Notes: generated by a model from the sequence alone, not told the origin. Counted from the stretch's first letter, positions 12,479 through 24,664 are shown. The stretch: 40,899 nucleotides of DNA from Ectocarpus siliculosus (GCA_000310025.1 FN648564.1:867191-908089); one strand, 5' to 3'. A program made the numbers and translations.

Positions 12479-14479
12479 AAAAACAATTTATCATCGTGTC
12501 CTATTTGTAGGCATATCAACCCAATCAAGCACGCCATCGTCTAAAAAGGAGGCCAGCGGCAGCCAAGTGCAGCAGCACCAGCGGTCACTAGAGTAAACAA
12601 CATGCAGAGAAAGGTGGTGCCGCCTTGAGACCCGCGCCTGTGATGATGATGTGTACAGTGAAAGATCCCGCCTATTACTCTGTGCTGCATGTACACATGT
12701 ACACATGTACACATGTACACATGCATTCTCAGCGGCAAAAATAGAGCACCGTCTCTGAACTGTGGTCGCACCCAGTCGTTCTCCATCACACCACCAGACA
12801 CAAGAACAGAACAGCAGCAGTTGCTTAGAGTGGAGTGTAGTAGTGCCACTGCGTCAGTGTTTGCCAACCATATTGTTGTTGTGCGTTGGTTAGTTTGCGT
12901 CTGACCATCATGATCAAGTCGCTTCTACCTCTCCAGGGGATGCGGGGTTTCTGTCCCCTTTTTTCCACCAGCAGGCGTGCAGCTTTTTCGACAGTCCAGT
13001 CCCCATGATAACCGGCGACGGCGGTCCGTCGCCTGGTGGTTTCACAGGCATGGCAAGGAACTGGAATGACGCTCCAAACCTCTGCATGGATGCAGGTTCG
13101 GTGAGAGTGCGACTAAGAAAGGGCGGGCGAAGTTGGTGAGTTGCGTGGAATACAGCTGGAAGAAGCGAGGCAAGGGAGAGAGGCGGCCGAGGAGGTGTGT
13201 GCTGCATAGGAATCTCTGGCGCAGGTGAAACTACAGCACAAAGTAGTTGTTTGGTAGGCGGCGCCTGTGTTGTTGCATGACTTCTCCTCCGTACAACAGG
13301 CTGTGATTGCGGGGTCGGGAGAGAGGGCATCCGTACTGGTCGCCTCCATGGTCGCAGGCAAGGGCACACCAACACTACAACGCGGAGGTAGAGAAACACA
13401 CCGCGATTTCTACGCGATAACGGCTGAAAGTTTTTTTTTTCTCTCTTTGAAAGTATCCACTCCCAACACGTGAATATTTCAACGTTTCCATCAGCTGGAA
13501 TCCTGATTCTCCCTGGAACATGGATTTTCCTTGATTGTCTGCCTTCGCGCATCGGTTGGGCCTGGGTTTTCGTTCCTGTTCCAGTGTGTTGACCATGTTA
13601 TGATGTGGTGCGGTGTGGTGTAGCGCTGACGTTGCAACCGTTCGTTCTTGGCGCTGGTATGATTGGGCACTACAGTACTTGCCTGTGCCAACCCCATCGG
13701 CGAAGGAGGTTCGTTTATGCTACTCTGACGAAGAGAACTAAAATATGGCACCGACCAGCTTTTGGTACCCAGAAACGACTTATTTTGCATAGAATGGGCC
13801 ATGTGGATAAGCTACTTGTGGACTGTGGGTTACTGTATGTGCATGTGTAGTCTGCGTTGCGACCGCTCCTGCTGCCCCTGTTCAAAAACAACTGTTGCAC
13901 CTGATGATCCCATCAGTTCTAGGGTCTGGTAATACAAGTGCACGACTCTTTTTCGTTCCCGGCCAGGGCTTTGTGTGAGTTTCAACCAAGATTGGAGTAT
14001 ATTCGCGAGCGAGGAGACGGGCAGGGGAACAAGCGTACAATAGAAAGAACCAATTCGAAGACACGACTCTGAGGAGAGCAGGGCGGAGATGGCAGAGCGT
14101 GTAGCGAGATATGTGCTGGATTGCAGTCGATGGGGGCAGAGCACCGGCCAAATGTCGCCATTCGATGCTTTCATCGCTAATGCCCCTTCCTCTCGTTGTC
14201 CCCTTCCCGACCATTGCCGCCAAAAATGTAGACTATGTGGCGTAAGTTGTTTTGGCTTTCACTTCAAGGGTGGAGTGCACACGCGACGAGGAAGACTTGC
14301 ATTGTCGATATTTCGACGTTGTACTGCCTTGGCTGGTCGAGTCCCAGAAGAGTGACAGAGTTGAAGTCTCAATTTTAGAAGTGCTCGCGTTGTGAGAGGG
14401 GATAGCGTCAATGCCTGGTCCTCACAATATTGGGCACGAAAAGAGGCGAGTTTCGTGACCTGTTCCTGATCTTTTTGGG
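12479..14479. other. no supported gene
   Basis: The longest open frame (minus strand, 12914-13552, 212 codons) is rich in Pro, Arg and Ser with no motif I know, and I do not call it. An (ACATGTAC)n run of about four units is at 12689-12724. The rest shows no repeat or splice pattern I can interpret. Confidence 0.5.
12689..12724. repeat. (ACATGTAC)n short tandem repeat
   Basis: Roughly four and a half copies of an 8-bp unit that is itself nearly self-complementary (CATGTACA/TGTACATG), so the whole run can fold back on itself. Confidence 0.9.
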
Positions 14480-14484
14480 AGTTC

Positions 14485-14756
14485 ACGTGGGACATCGCAT
14501 GGGATGAATGGGACGTCCCACCCGTCCTATCAGATGGCCATGTGGGATGACCTTCTGGGACGCATGAATAGGATGCTTGGGCTCACAGCTTTTTTTCACC
14601 CACAGCGACACATGACGTTTCATTGGCGTTCCATACGTGTCCCATGGCCGTTCCACGGGACGCAATATCGTTCGAGGGAGGGTTGGGCCGCCCGTGGGAC
14701 GCCCCATAGGACGCTTGGGACGTCCCACGTGCCAGTTCCAGGGGACATCCCAAGGT
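14485..14756. repeat. degenerate palindromic minisatellite, GGGACGTCCC core
   Basis: Many variants of TGGGA(C/T)G and its complement are scattered in both orientations. The perfect palindrome GGGACGTCCC occurs twice (about 14510 and 14718). The period is irregular, so this is a decayed or recombining minisatellite, not a clean array. Confidence 0.7.
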
Positions 14757-15336
14757 TTACTCTCTCTCGCTCTCAAGGGTCTACAAGCATGTGCAGTTTT
14801 CAACGCTTGGTCAGACGCTTGGTCAGACAGTGTTCTCCCGTCTCATTTGGTGTGGTCGTTCGTTGTTCTGGCGCCAGTCTACAGTAGGAATACAAGGTTA
14901 ACCACACTACAGCTAGACCGCAGGAGCAACTCAGTACCCTTAATATTCGACGCTGGCCTCCTTGCAAGACATTTTTGGGACTGCCCCAAAACGAGGTCTG
15001 AACGAAAAAATGTTCTGACGAAAACAAGGCGAATACAGTCTACGTAGTGAGTTCACAAAAGCAGTGGCCGCGGACAACAACAGAAACACTATTCCAGGGT
15101 GTGGATCTATGGCTGACCAGTAATTCCGCCATGTTCTTCGCACAGAGTACGGGAAAATCTCTACGGCGAGGTAACTCCGGAGTTCTACCTACAACACCCA
15201 GCTAAGAATCGACTCCGTGCCCCTTCGAAAACCAAGAAGCGATCTCCGGTGATATCCATCTCAATCGGAGAAAGTGCAGATATCTCAGGGTTACCCAATG
15301 ATTGGTTCCACGATATACGCGCGTGCATATGCCAGC
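14757..15336. other. intergenic, 3' side of the haloperoxidase-like gene
   Basis: I see no exon. The stop codon of the minus-strand gene is at 15337-15339, so its 3' untranslated region should lie here, reading leftward. No distinctive polyadenylation signal stands out. Confidence 0.5.
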
Positions 15337-18300
15337 CTAGCGGGGGCGCACCATTAGCTCGCCGACGTCTGTCTTGAAGATGGCCGCACTCTCGTCCCCG
15401 GCTTTGAGACGCTCAAGCGAGTCGTGGATTGACATGGCCATGTCCATGCCCCCGCACAGCTCGGCTCCCGCTGGAACGGCTCCCTATAACGGCACGAGGA
15501 TAACAAGCAAATGTCGACCGATGGGCTTGGCTCATCGCCCGTCCAGCGCAAAACCTTCGACATGCATCCGATTGCTACATTGCTTGGAGCGAGTACCATC
15601 TTCACACCATGCACTACACGATGAGGGCACGGCAAGGAATGTTCTTGAGACTAACGCCTGCGTTATCGAGTCGCATCACACGAGATAGAACCAGTAATTA
15701 GAACTTACCATAAAGCACGTAGGATTGGGAAGACGTTGCAACAGTGAGCGCCTCCAACAGGGTGTATCTTAATCGCTTACTCAATGGTCGAAATAATTAG
15801 TACTTGAACTTACAGCAAAGTTCACGCCGCCCCAGACGCGACTGTCGCCACAGACTTGAGAGATTTCGGACCAGGAAGAGAATACCAGAGGCGGTTCATC
15901 GAAGCCTGGGGGCGGAGGACCCGGCGGGAACTGAAGAGGGGGCTCGATCTTGTCGTCGCCAAGGAAGTTTTCGACTTGCCGAGCAAACAACTGGAAGTTC
16001 GCGAGGGGCAGAGACGACCCGACCGAGAGAGGGGGGGGGGTGGAGTGAGGAGGACATTATTAATGTTTCTATGCCGATTTTGCGCAGACTCTACGTGTAT
16101 GCGTATCGATATACGGCGTACATCAGACCCCCGAAGCATAATTAGAGTCTACTCTAGTTTCGTACCAAAAATTGTGTTGCAGTAGGGATAGCGTGTCTAG
16201 GTTCGTGATCACAAGGAACGATACTTGCCTATCCCGCAAGTACCACTGACAGCGGGGGACAAACGGATGCTTCGAAACGAAAACAAGAGAACCGAGATAT
16301 CTCAAGTAGACCTCATACCTCACAAAGGCACGCAGAGGCCGAGGGGTATTCGGAGGTAGGATTGGTCCTCATGAAAGACTCCCATTCTGACGCCTTCATA
16401 GTTTGGACTCCCTCACCAGGTCCGGCGTAAGCCTCCACCAACTCGTCACCGAGCTTGTGCCTGTTTTTGGTGGGGTTCCGTGTTTTGTTGCACTCGTTAC
16501 AGCAGTTCAACCTTTCAAGAACCGCGTTGTGAATGATTGATTGGAACTTGCAGGGGGCATGTTAAGCTCTGTGGTTGCATGTTCGGGATGCAGTTGGTCT
16601 ACGGTAGTCCTCGTGTACCACGAACTACACTGTATGACCTAGGCATATGGTGGGCAGGGCAGACACTTCATGCCTCTACAGACGACTCGCACTCCAACAA
16701 GAATTAGGATCTCCGTACAGCATCCCGCGTGAGGATGCGTCTCTACTGAATGCATTTGTCGGTCTACTGCTGTACGTCGCCACTCTTAGTCGGGTCAATT
16801 TTGACAAGAACAAGTGTGACGGAGAGCCTAAAGACGATGTACGAGGCACGGACAACACTATACGTCCCTGGTGTCTTGGCAGCTTGACTGTGGTACTTTG
16901 TCCCACTACCGGTAAAGCGCCGTCCCGCCAATCAACACCACCTTGTTGATACTGATGTCCGAACCCTCTCTACCATGGCGTCCCATACACACGGTCGTTG
17001 TACGCATCACGTATGTAACTAATATAGCATACATTCGCCACTGCAATCGAGGTTCTGAAGATGGTCTCACTTGATCATGGTGGATGGCCGGGGTCGATCG
17101 TGATGGATCTAACACAGGCAAGATGGGCGGAGCACGTTGGCGCGCGGGAAAGCCGTCACGGGAGAAGGAAAGGTAAGCACGGCTGGTACAGGTTAGGTGC
17201 TTGTTCGCGTTGTTTAAATCGTGAAAGTGCCGCAGGTCTAAGATCGTTTCGTACTCTCATTGTTGTTGGTATTATCTCTAGCGAACTATGTAAATCAATC
17301 ACCATTCGGTCTCAAGACTCTCACGGCGCACGTCATCCGGAAATGTTGGAAAACCCTGCTCGTCCCGGAAATACGTGGAAGACCTCGCCAGTCGGTTCGG
17401 GTCACCGTACTAGCCTTCCACATTTTCTTTGCAGCAAGCGGCACCAGCAAACCACGCGCCTCTATAACACGATACCTGATGTATGGATGTACGAGCATCC
17501 TGCTGTCTTAAACACTGGAGTGTCAATAACCAAAGGAAATGACAATTTGGGCCATGTTTCAAGAAAGTCCGACCCACCTTCTCCTTCCACGTCAGCAAGA
17601 CGCCATTGTAAAGGGCAAGCTGAATCTCCAGAGATAGCTGGAGGAATTCCGTTGTTGTGTACTCTGCCTGGGTCGTGTTCCTGTTTCGCGGAGGGAGGGG
17701 CGGAGGCTTGAGCGAACATGCAGTGCCAAACTCTCAAACACACATGGGCCATTGCCAGGGTTACATTCCACCAGGTTTCGCCTACCAGCCTTCCCAAGGT
17801 TCAGCCTGCCAACAGGTTGGCGCATCCCAACAGAGTGGTCGAAAACGCTCAACTGTTATTGGAGCATCTTGAGGCGGGATTTCTTATCTACTCGTACAAG
17901 TGAATGGAATATCCGGTGTCGGCACAGGTGCCCATTTTGTCGAGAACGCGTGGTCGAAGGAGTTACACGACCTTGAAAGAGCGCCACAACGTAGTGACTC
18001 TTCCGTCGTACGAAACTCATATTCCATTGCTGACTTTGAAGTTGGATTTCTCTCTCGACGATGGGTATGATAAATCCAGGGCAAACAAGTTTTCATTCGA
18101 AAGGATGTGCCGCACAACCAAAGCTCACCGTAGAAAGTAGTCGACGCTGAGAGGAATGAGGGAGTTGACCTTGTCATCGAAGAACGAAATGGCGACCTGC
18201 TTATAGAGCGAGTCCGCGGTCATGGCGGACTCGTCAAGCACGTCGTGGACGACGTCTTTGTACCTGTTGGCACCACATGTAGATGTGTTGGGGGGGGGGG

Positions 18301-21300
18301 GGGGGGCCAAAAAACTGCCCCCATCCAGGGGGGCCGGGGTTTTCCCCCCAGAAAACGAAAGGGGGGGCCCGGGGCCGGAAAAAATTTTATTTTGGGGCGG
18401 GGGGGGCCCGAAAAAACCCCCCGATTTCCCAAAAACAAAAAGTCGCGGGGAAACAAAAAAATCCACGAGGGGAAAACCCCCAAAAAACAAAAAAGCCCCC
18501 CAAAACTTTTTATTTTGGAACAACTGCCCCTGAAAGAACGGGACCCCCAAGACCCCCAGCCGGGGGGCCGGGCACCCGTTGAAAAAAACCGGGCTGGCGA
18601 ACGGGGGCCAGCTAAATTTTTCCCCCCCTTCCTTTCAAAAAAAACCCAAAAAACGGCCCAGGCCCCCCAAGGGGGGGGGCCCCGGCCCCTTAGGTGGGAA
18701 GGAACCCAAAACCTTAAAACTTTTCAAAGGGTGCCCCTTTTTGGGGGCCCGGAAACGTTTTCTCCCCCAAGGGTCCCCAAAAAATGGGTNNNNNNNNNNN
18801 NNNNNNNNNNNNNNNNNNNNNNNNNNNNNNNNNNNNNNNNNNNNNNNNNNNNNNNNNNNNNNNNNNNNNNNNNNNNNNNNNNNNNNNNNCCTTGGAAGTG
18901 GGATTTCTTTTTGGCGGAGGGGTATGATAATTCCGGGGCAACCAAGTTTTCTTTGAAAAGAATGGGCCGCCCAACAAAAGTTCCCCTTAAAAATTATTGG
19001 ACGTTGAGGGGAATGAGGGAGTTACCTTTTTCTTGGAAGAAGGAAAGGGGGCCCTGTTTTTGGAGGGAGTCCGGGGTCAGGGGGGATTGTTCAAGCAGGT
19101 GGGGGAGGAGGTTTTGTTCCTTGTGGCCCCCACATTTAGATGTTTTGGGGGGGGGGGGGGGGGCGAAGTAGCTGCACACATCAGTGCGGTCCGGGATTAT
19201 CCACCATGAGAGCGAAGGGGAGGCACGGTGTCGTGAACAACATTGATTTGGTGCCGGTGGCAGCGCGAATAACGCCTCGTATTCACGATAACTAGTATGT
19301 CGCGAGGAAGCAAAACAGTCGACGAGGGCAAATCACCGAAAAAGCAATACAGCCACCAGACACTTTATATCTTGAAGCAACTGCACATGAAGTAGCGAGA
19401 CCGCAATGACACCAAGCAGGTGGGCCGGCTACCTGTTGAGATAATCCGGTCTGTCGATCGTGCGCGAGCTAAATGCTTCCTCGTCTTCCTTCGAAGAGAA
19501 CCCGAAGTAGCGGCCAGTGCTCCCAATGTGCGGTGTCACGTGCTCTTGAGTTGTGATGTATCCGAGACCATCAGACTCTTCCAGAGGCTGCCACTTCTTG
19601 GTGTCCGTGAACTGTTTCGTCGTCGATGGTTCACGAACGATTGGTTGCAACACGGTGGCATGAGAAGTGGGCGGGATAATGGAACAACCGACTCACCACC
19701 AGTGAAGAGTTCGCTTGCAAAGCCGAGAGGATACCGCATGCTCGCGAGCCTTCCCGAAAGGAACTAAACAGTGTATAGCCACACGAGTCGGGAGTATGTC
19801 GGCTTCCGTGCATCCCGGCCGAGGACTGGCGAGGTGCGCATACTTGTTTTTCATGGGGTTTCGGGTTATGTAGTACATTGACGAAACCAACATTCCCCCG
19901 CTTTTTGACTACTCGTGATCAGGACCGTGGCCGGTTTGGAATAAGATTTGATTCGTACGTAATGTCCACCTTCGAGTTTACAGACGCGGGTTCGAATCCC
20001 GGCCGATGTCACGGTAATTGTTGCCGTCTTTCCCCCCTCATATTTCCTCTTCAGTTGGTCTCTCCGTTGTTTTCTTTATGTCTCGCCGTATTTTTCGCTC
20101 GATTTGTTCTTTCCTTCGGTGGTAGACCAAACAACGTTGAAAACATTTCGAAGTGTGTGTTTTTTCGGTTGGTTGAAACACTCTTCAACCACGAAGATAC
20201 CTGGTGCGAAAATATTTGTGTTTTTGAGCTCTCAAGTCGGTGGATTCAAAGTGGCCCAACAAATCAACCCGATTTGCTCTGGAAAAGACCCCAACAGTTA
20301 GGGAAGACACGTTTGAAAGACATTGCTGGCGTCTTCAATGCAATATTTTCCTTCTATTTCACCCTCGATGTGCCTCCAGTGAAAAGAAACCACTTGTTCA
20401 GCACCATTTTCCTAATGGCTCATTTGTGAAGCCGGCCACTTGTTCCTGACCAGAGCGATACATCGTTGAACAATGAACGTCGCGGGAAGCGAGAGTGGAA
20501 TCGGTACAACTCGGTGCAAACAGCATGAGGACCAACAAAAAAATAGCAATAGCCTGCTACAGAAGTCACCAACATTCGACAACCCCAAGGCTACAGTGCC
20601 CACCTACTACAGCTCACCTCGTTGGGACTGTTTCTGGGGACGTAGGGCGTCCACGAGTTTCCCTCCGAGTCAGTCATCGAAAAATCGCCGGAGAACGGGA
20701 CGCGGTTGAATTCCCGGCCTCCCATGCTCCCGTCCGCGTTCCACCCGTCGTTTGCGGTGAGATAGTCCCAGCCCTCGTCCACGTAGGCCTGGGCAAGCCC
20801 CCACGGCGTGGACGTGTCGATGCTGGCGTCTTCCCCTTCCTCCATGAAGGACATAGGGTGGTCCAGGCCTAGCATGAGCGGATCGATCTCAGCGTGGCAG
20901 AATGGCATCGCCTTGAGCGCGGCGTGGGCCAACACGTAGAGCGCGGCCACCTGATGGAAAACGAATCCCGTGTTGTCTCCACATGGATGGGTGATATTTA
21001 CGCTTGTCATGACGACGATGTCCTCACATCATCCACCTCGATACGTCTATTCTGTAGTGAATATTGGACAATTTTCCATATAGTTCCGAGAGACACGTTT
21101 AGTCTAGGCTATAAAGAGTGGTTTGTTTCAGTTGCCGCAGGAAAACAGTTCACCACCGTTGCTCGCGTGCCGGGACCGTCGCTTGGTAGCCACTCCATAG
21201 CCACACCGCAGACTCGTTTGTGGATTGCGCTCGTCTTCAGTATCTCCATCAATAAACGCTGTGTTCTCGTCTGATTCTATCCATACCTTGTAGTGCAGGG

Positions 21301-21435
21301 AAAATAGTTCGATGGTTTCAGGTGTGTCTGGATAGCAGCGGCGGCGTTCGTCAGACGTCTGCCTGTCCCCGAAGATATTCAGCACGGGGGGCGGTTGAAA
21401 GGCACTGGCCACAGACCACGACGAGCTCTGAATGG
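15337..21435 (-). CDS. vanadium-haloperoxidase/PAP2-superfamily-like protein
   Basis: Minus-strand exons in transcription order: 21435-21287, 20950-20618, 19611-19433, 18263-18129, 17680-17578, about 17107-17033, 16460-16319, 15990-15814, 15483-15337 (stop TAG). All listed junctions are GT..AG and phases agree, except that the 5' edge of the 17.1-kb exon is unsure. Family landmarks in order: STPWGLAQAYVDEGWDYL and NDGWNADG; YVPRNSPNE joined to FTDTKKWQPL; ITTQEHVTPH; YKDVVHDVLDESA and FFDDKVNSL; ALYNGVLLTWKEK; DQVRPSS; AYAGPGEGV; SEYPSASACLCE; GDSRVWGGVNF; AVPAGAELCGG. Enzymes of this superfamily bind vanadate or phosphate through Lys, Arg-Pro, Ser-Gly-His and Arg...His motifs. Here Lys and VRP are present, but the PSGH site reads PSAS and the final His reads Asn. 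The start is not in this block; the exon at 31888-32092 is a phase-compatible candidate. About 480 residues are visible. An assembly artefact lies in the intron between the third and fourth exons. A secreted, cell-wall or halide-related role is family inference only. Confidence 0.78.
18290..18789. other. corrupted duplicate sequence (low-quality read tail)
   Basis: This stretch is full of stretched homopolymers. It aligns by landmark to 19160-19643: for example GTCGCGGGGAAACAAAA here against GTCGCGAGGAAGCAAAA there, and TTTTGGAACAACTGCCCCTGAA against the ATCTTGAAGCAACTGCACATGAA stretch. It is most simply a degraded base-called copy of the sequence that follows the gap, not real genomic DNA at this place. 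Confidence 0.85.
18790..18889. other. assembly gap, exactly 100 N
   Basis: One hundred N characters, the conventional size for a gap of unknown length. Both sides are corrupted copies of nearby good sequence, so the gap probably has no real content and the locus may be continuous from about 18290 to about 19160. Confidence 0.98.
18890..19163. other. corrupted duplicate of the exon region at 18041-18300
   Basis: The sequence follows 18041-18300 base for base with homopolymer stretching: GGATTTCTTTTTGGCGGAGG against GGATTTCTCTCTCGACGATG, then GGGTATGATAA-type and ACGTTGAGGGGAATGAGGGA-type matches. It therefore contains a false second copy of the 18129-18263 exon and should not be counted as a gene duplication. 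Confidence 0.85.
19925..20010 (+). ncRNA. tRNA-like or tRNA-derived SINE head
   Basis: A B-box-perfect GGTTCGAATCC lies at 19989-19999 and an A-box-like TGGCCGGTTTGG at 19928-19939, a spacing usual for a polymerase III internal promoter. The flanks CCGTGGC (19925) and GTCACGG (about 20007) can pair over seven positions with one G-U. No convincing D arm or anticodon arm is visible, so a working tRNA is unlikely; a decayed tRNA or the head of a SINE fits better. It lies in an intron of the minus-strand haloperoxidase-like gene. Confidence 0.35.
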
Positions 21436-23858
21436 CTGCAAAGGAGTGAACCGGCAGACCAGGCAGGCAGCCGGGCGAGGGGGATGAGCCTCGTTATCCG
21501 TGTTCCATAAGGAAGTCGAACTCCGTCTACCCTGCAGCGTTGTTGCAAGTTGCAGGAATTCGCACCTCTAAGGCTTATTTCTCACAGCAAGGGTCGAGCC
21601 CACTATTGTAGGACGGTTGGAATATAATCCAGCACCGGGAGCCGGAAAGTATGACAGAGACAGAATGACCACCAGAGAGTGGAAAGCTTGCGACTATTGC
21701 TTTTGAGGGCGGGCAGGATCTCGTGGGTGAACAACAGTAGTGTGTGTGCGCGTGATGCACAGGGAATGCTGACGTGCATCATTGGCATCCGCAAATAGAG
21801 CAACCCATCTCATACGTCGGTCTGTTCCGGGATATACATTTAGTGGCGGAAGCGCAAAGATGCACGTCTTTGTGGCGGGTGAAATGACACAAAAGTTGGG
21901 AGCATTGCCCGTACCGCATAATACGCAATCTTTGGTGGCGGGTATTTGGCGAGACGACCTTGGTCCACACCCAGAAGGTCGCAAACTCATGTCATTCTCA
22001 GCATTTTTCCTTCCTTGATTAATTCGTGAATTTCTGGATTGCCCCATGCTGAGAGTTAGTGTGATAGGATCACACACGGTCTACCCAGGTATTCATTCAT
22101 CACACGCGGGTGTAGACGTTGTAGGGAACTAGATGCCATAGCCTTATGCGGATTGGATGCCACCGCCTGCTGCCAAATTCACGTAATTAAACACTCAACC
22201 ACCGGAGCAGTCTCGTTTGCCGCACTTCCGGTTTGTGCAATGAAAAACAGTAGTCAACATCCGCTTCTTCTCCCGAAACGATGACAAATCCACCGCAAAC
22301 AACAAAAATGAAAGTCTGTCACACAGCCACACAATACATTATTCTGTAGTTCACACAACTCTGTTGTCTTATACCCCTCTCAGTAACTTTGTGCGTGCCA
22401 CGATAACATAGGTCGACCGTTAGTATCTGTGGCTGCTGCACTGAACGAAAAAGCCGAATACCAAGGTTTCGTGCAGGCTCGGACTGTCGTCGAGGCATCA
22501 CATTCATTCGACAAAAAATGGCGTGTGCTTCGCTCGAGGTGGCTTCTCCACGACCCCTTGAGCCACGAATGCTCGCTTTGTCGAGAAGAACACAAGAACA
22601 CCACCAACCCGCGTTCAGTGGGTCGTCTATTCGTTCTGCTCGTCTTGGACGCCAAACCCGGCGATACAGCATCCTTTGATACATATCGCGAGAACTTGAT
22701 CGAACGTTCATGGGCTGAGACTCACCCAAGCGAAACCGCGAGGATGTTCTGCAACAACGGGCTTAAGCAGAGTCTTGTAAAAACATTTAACTGCTAGGGC
22801 CCACAGTTCCAGATGGTTGTTACCTAGTGGACTCGGAGCTTTGAAGGATACCCCGACACATTTCCTTCCAACAGCAGTAGTTTGCAGTTTTATCCCGGTG
22901 GCCTTCCCACCCCCTAGTATTTTCTGCTGAAAACTCCATCTCATACAACAGTCTATGAATATTTGAATTATTCTCCCCCATTCATGATTTTATCTCAAGC
23001 CCTACCGTCTATGCCTATCCTATCCTTCTATTCCTTCTGCTGCTGGGCACCACCCTCCACACGTGTTCCCTTGTATACCCCCGTGGGTGAAACATCTTTG
23101 GTTGATATGAATCCGTTTTACCGTTGACCTCGGCTCGGCTGCGACAGTGAACGGAGCGAGTGTTCCCAACGAAACCTGTGGCAGAATGAGTTGAATAAAC
23201 TCACGATAGATGCGGCTGCTGTAGATCCGAGTATATTAGCAGCGGAGTGTACAACAAGAACACACCAACCCATCTGAGCCTCTAGACTAACATCTTCGTC
23301 GAGCTCGGAGGGACTTCAAGTTCGAGTATGCGACGCCCCGTTGTACGTGAAGTTGTCGGCTGGACGTGGACGTCGATTGTGCAGGACGTCCGCCTCAAGG
23401 CAATCCCGTCGAGCATACTGTACATATTGTACGTACGTGAGGGGCTCGCTGGTATTAATTATTTCCCTTGGGGGCTGCAGATGCTCGCCATATTGGGGCT
23501 CATGAAAATGGTATGTACACAAAGAAAGTTCCTTCTTTGCTTGAGGGAGAAGGAAGAGTGTCAGCGAAGCGAGCCACACGACCATAGATCGTGTGACATG
23601 CACATTGCCTGCGCATGAACTGCCCGTTGAATATCCGCGAGTCTACCCGCAAGGTGGCCGCACACAGTGCCACACCCGAAAGAAACCCCGTGAAAAAAGC
23701 GGCGAAGCGATTCACGACGCAACTCGCATTTACTCAAAACCCGTTACAACAACAGACTACCGTCCCTTGTAACGTTTTTCACAGCAATTGGCTCCTTTTT
23801 TTTTTCTTAATATGACCCAACGAATCCACCTCTACCTAAGAAAAGAGTCTAAGATAGA
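21436..23858. other. presumed intron or 5' region, no firm exon
   Basis: Two open frames look slightly more protein-like than the background: plus 22429-22797 (122 codons, ends KTFNC) and a hydrophobic minus-strand stretch at about 23620-23715 (FAAFFTGFLSGVALCAA) that resembles a signal peptide but has no ATG in frame. I cannot support either as a gene. If the exon at 31888-32092 belongs to the haloperoxidase-like gene, this whole segment is intron. Confidence 0.4.
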
Positions 23859-23863
23859 TTTTA

Positions 23864-24095
23864 TTGTTTTCTTTCGAATTGCTTCATTATTTCTTCGGTT
23901 TCTAGGCTACGTGTTGGGGAGAGAGACGCACGAAACGCTCATCGTCTCTCCGGCCGCGTTAGCTGCAAAGGCCGGCGTCAACTCTTACAAATCCATCTCT
24001 CTCCCCACAAATACTAGCCGAGGGACTACGACTGCAAACGCAGGAGTCCCAAAACTGACTAAGTCCTCAAATGGTACACACCATTCTACAACACC
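23864..24095 (-). repeat. split direct repeat Y, outer copy
   Basis: 232 bp matching 24433-24664 at a constant offset of 569 bp without a difference that I can see. It forms the outer left edge of the element. After it come 68 bp of unique sequence and the inner copy of repeat X. Confidence 0.93.
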
Positions 24096-24163
24096 TGACT
24101 AGATACCGAATATTCCCGAACTTATGCCCCCACCTTCGAAAGAAAAGGGATGGGAGGGCGGGA

Positions 24164-24426
24164 TTTTCTAAACTGCCGCCGCTACTGCGTTAGGCGGCTG
24201 CTGCTGTCCTTCCGTTGCTTCACGCGCTCTGTAGCTGTCACACGTTACCCGACTTTGCTACAGCCCCTGCATGGACTCGATCACGGAATGACACCCCCAA
24301 CTATAGACTAATAATTCCAAACACCGTGACCCTGGGTTTCCGGTAGAAAATGAAGCCAAATTCTAATTCGACTGTTACAAAATAAACACCAGTTTATTCT
24401 ATCTGCTTCGACGAACAAACCTTCCT
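24164..24426 (-). repeat. split direct repeat X, inner copy
   Basis: 263 bp matching 30384-30646 at a constant offset of 6220 bp without a visible difference. It ends in CTTCCT and abuts the inner copy of repeat Y with a spacer of six T/A bases, which would be the site joined in a circular intermediate. Confidence 0.93.
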
Positions 24427-24432
24427 TTTATT

Positions 24433-24664
24433 TTGTTTTCTTTCGAATTGCTTCATTATTTCTTCGGTTTCTAGGCTACGTGTTGGGGAGAGAGACGCAC
24501 GAAACGCTCATCGTCTCTCCGGCCGCGTTAGCTGCAAAGGCCGGCGTCAACTCTTACAAATCCATCTCTCTCCCCACAAATACTAGCCGAGGGACTACGA
24601 CTGCAAACGCAGGAGTCCCAAAACTGACTAAGTCCTCAAATGGTACACACCATTCTACAACACC
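24433..24664 (-). repeat. split direct repeat Y, inner copy
   Basis: Second 232-bp copy, lying between the end of the recombinase frame (stop at 24706-24708) and the inner X repeat. Confidence 0.93.

Noticed and set aside
12914-13552. 212-codon minus-strand open frame
   Set aside because: Its product is Pro/Arg/Ser-rich without any known motif, lacks splice support and looks like a chance frame in GC-rich DNA.
18245-19171. 308-codon open frame across the N gap
   Set aside because: It is made of stretched homopolymers and the N run, all part of the assembly artefact.
22429-22797. 122-codon plus-strand frame with plausible composition
   Set aside because: There is no homology I recognise, no splice context, and it overlaps an equally long frame on the other strand.
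23620-23715. Hydrophobic signal-peptide-like stretch on the minus strand as first exon of the haloperoxidase-like gene
   Set aside because: There is no in-frame ATG and no good donor in the right phase. I kept it only as a remark.
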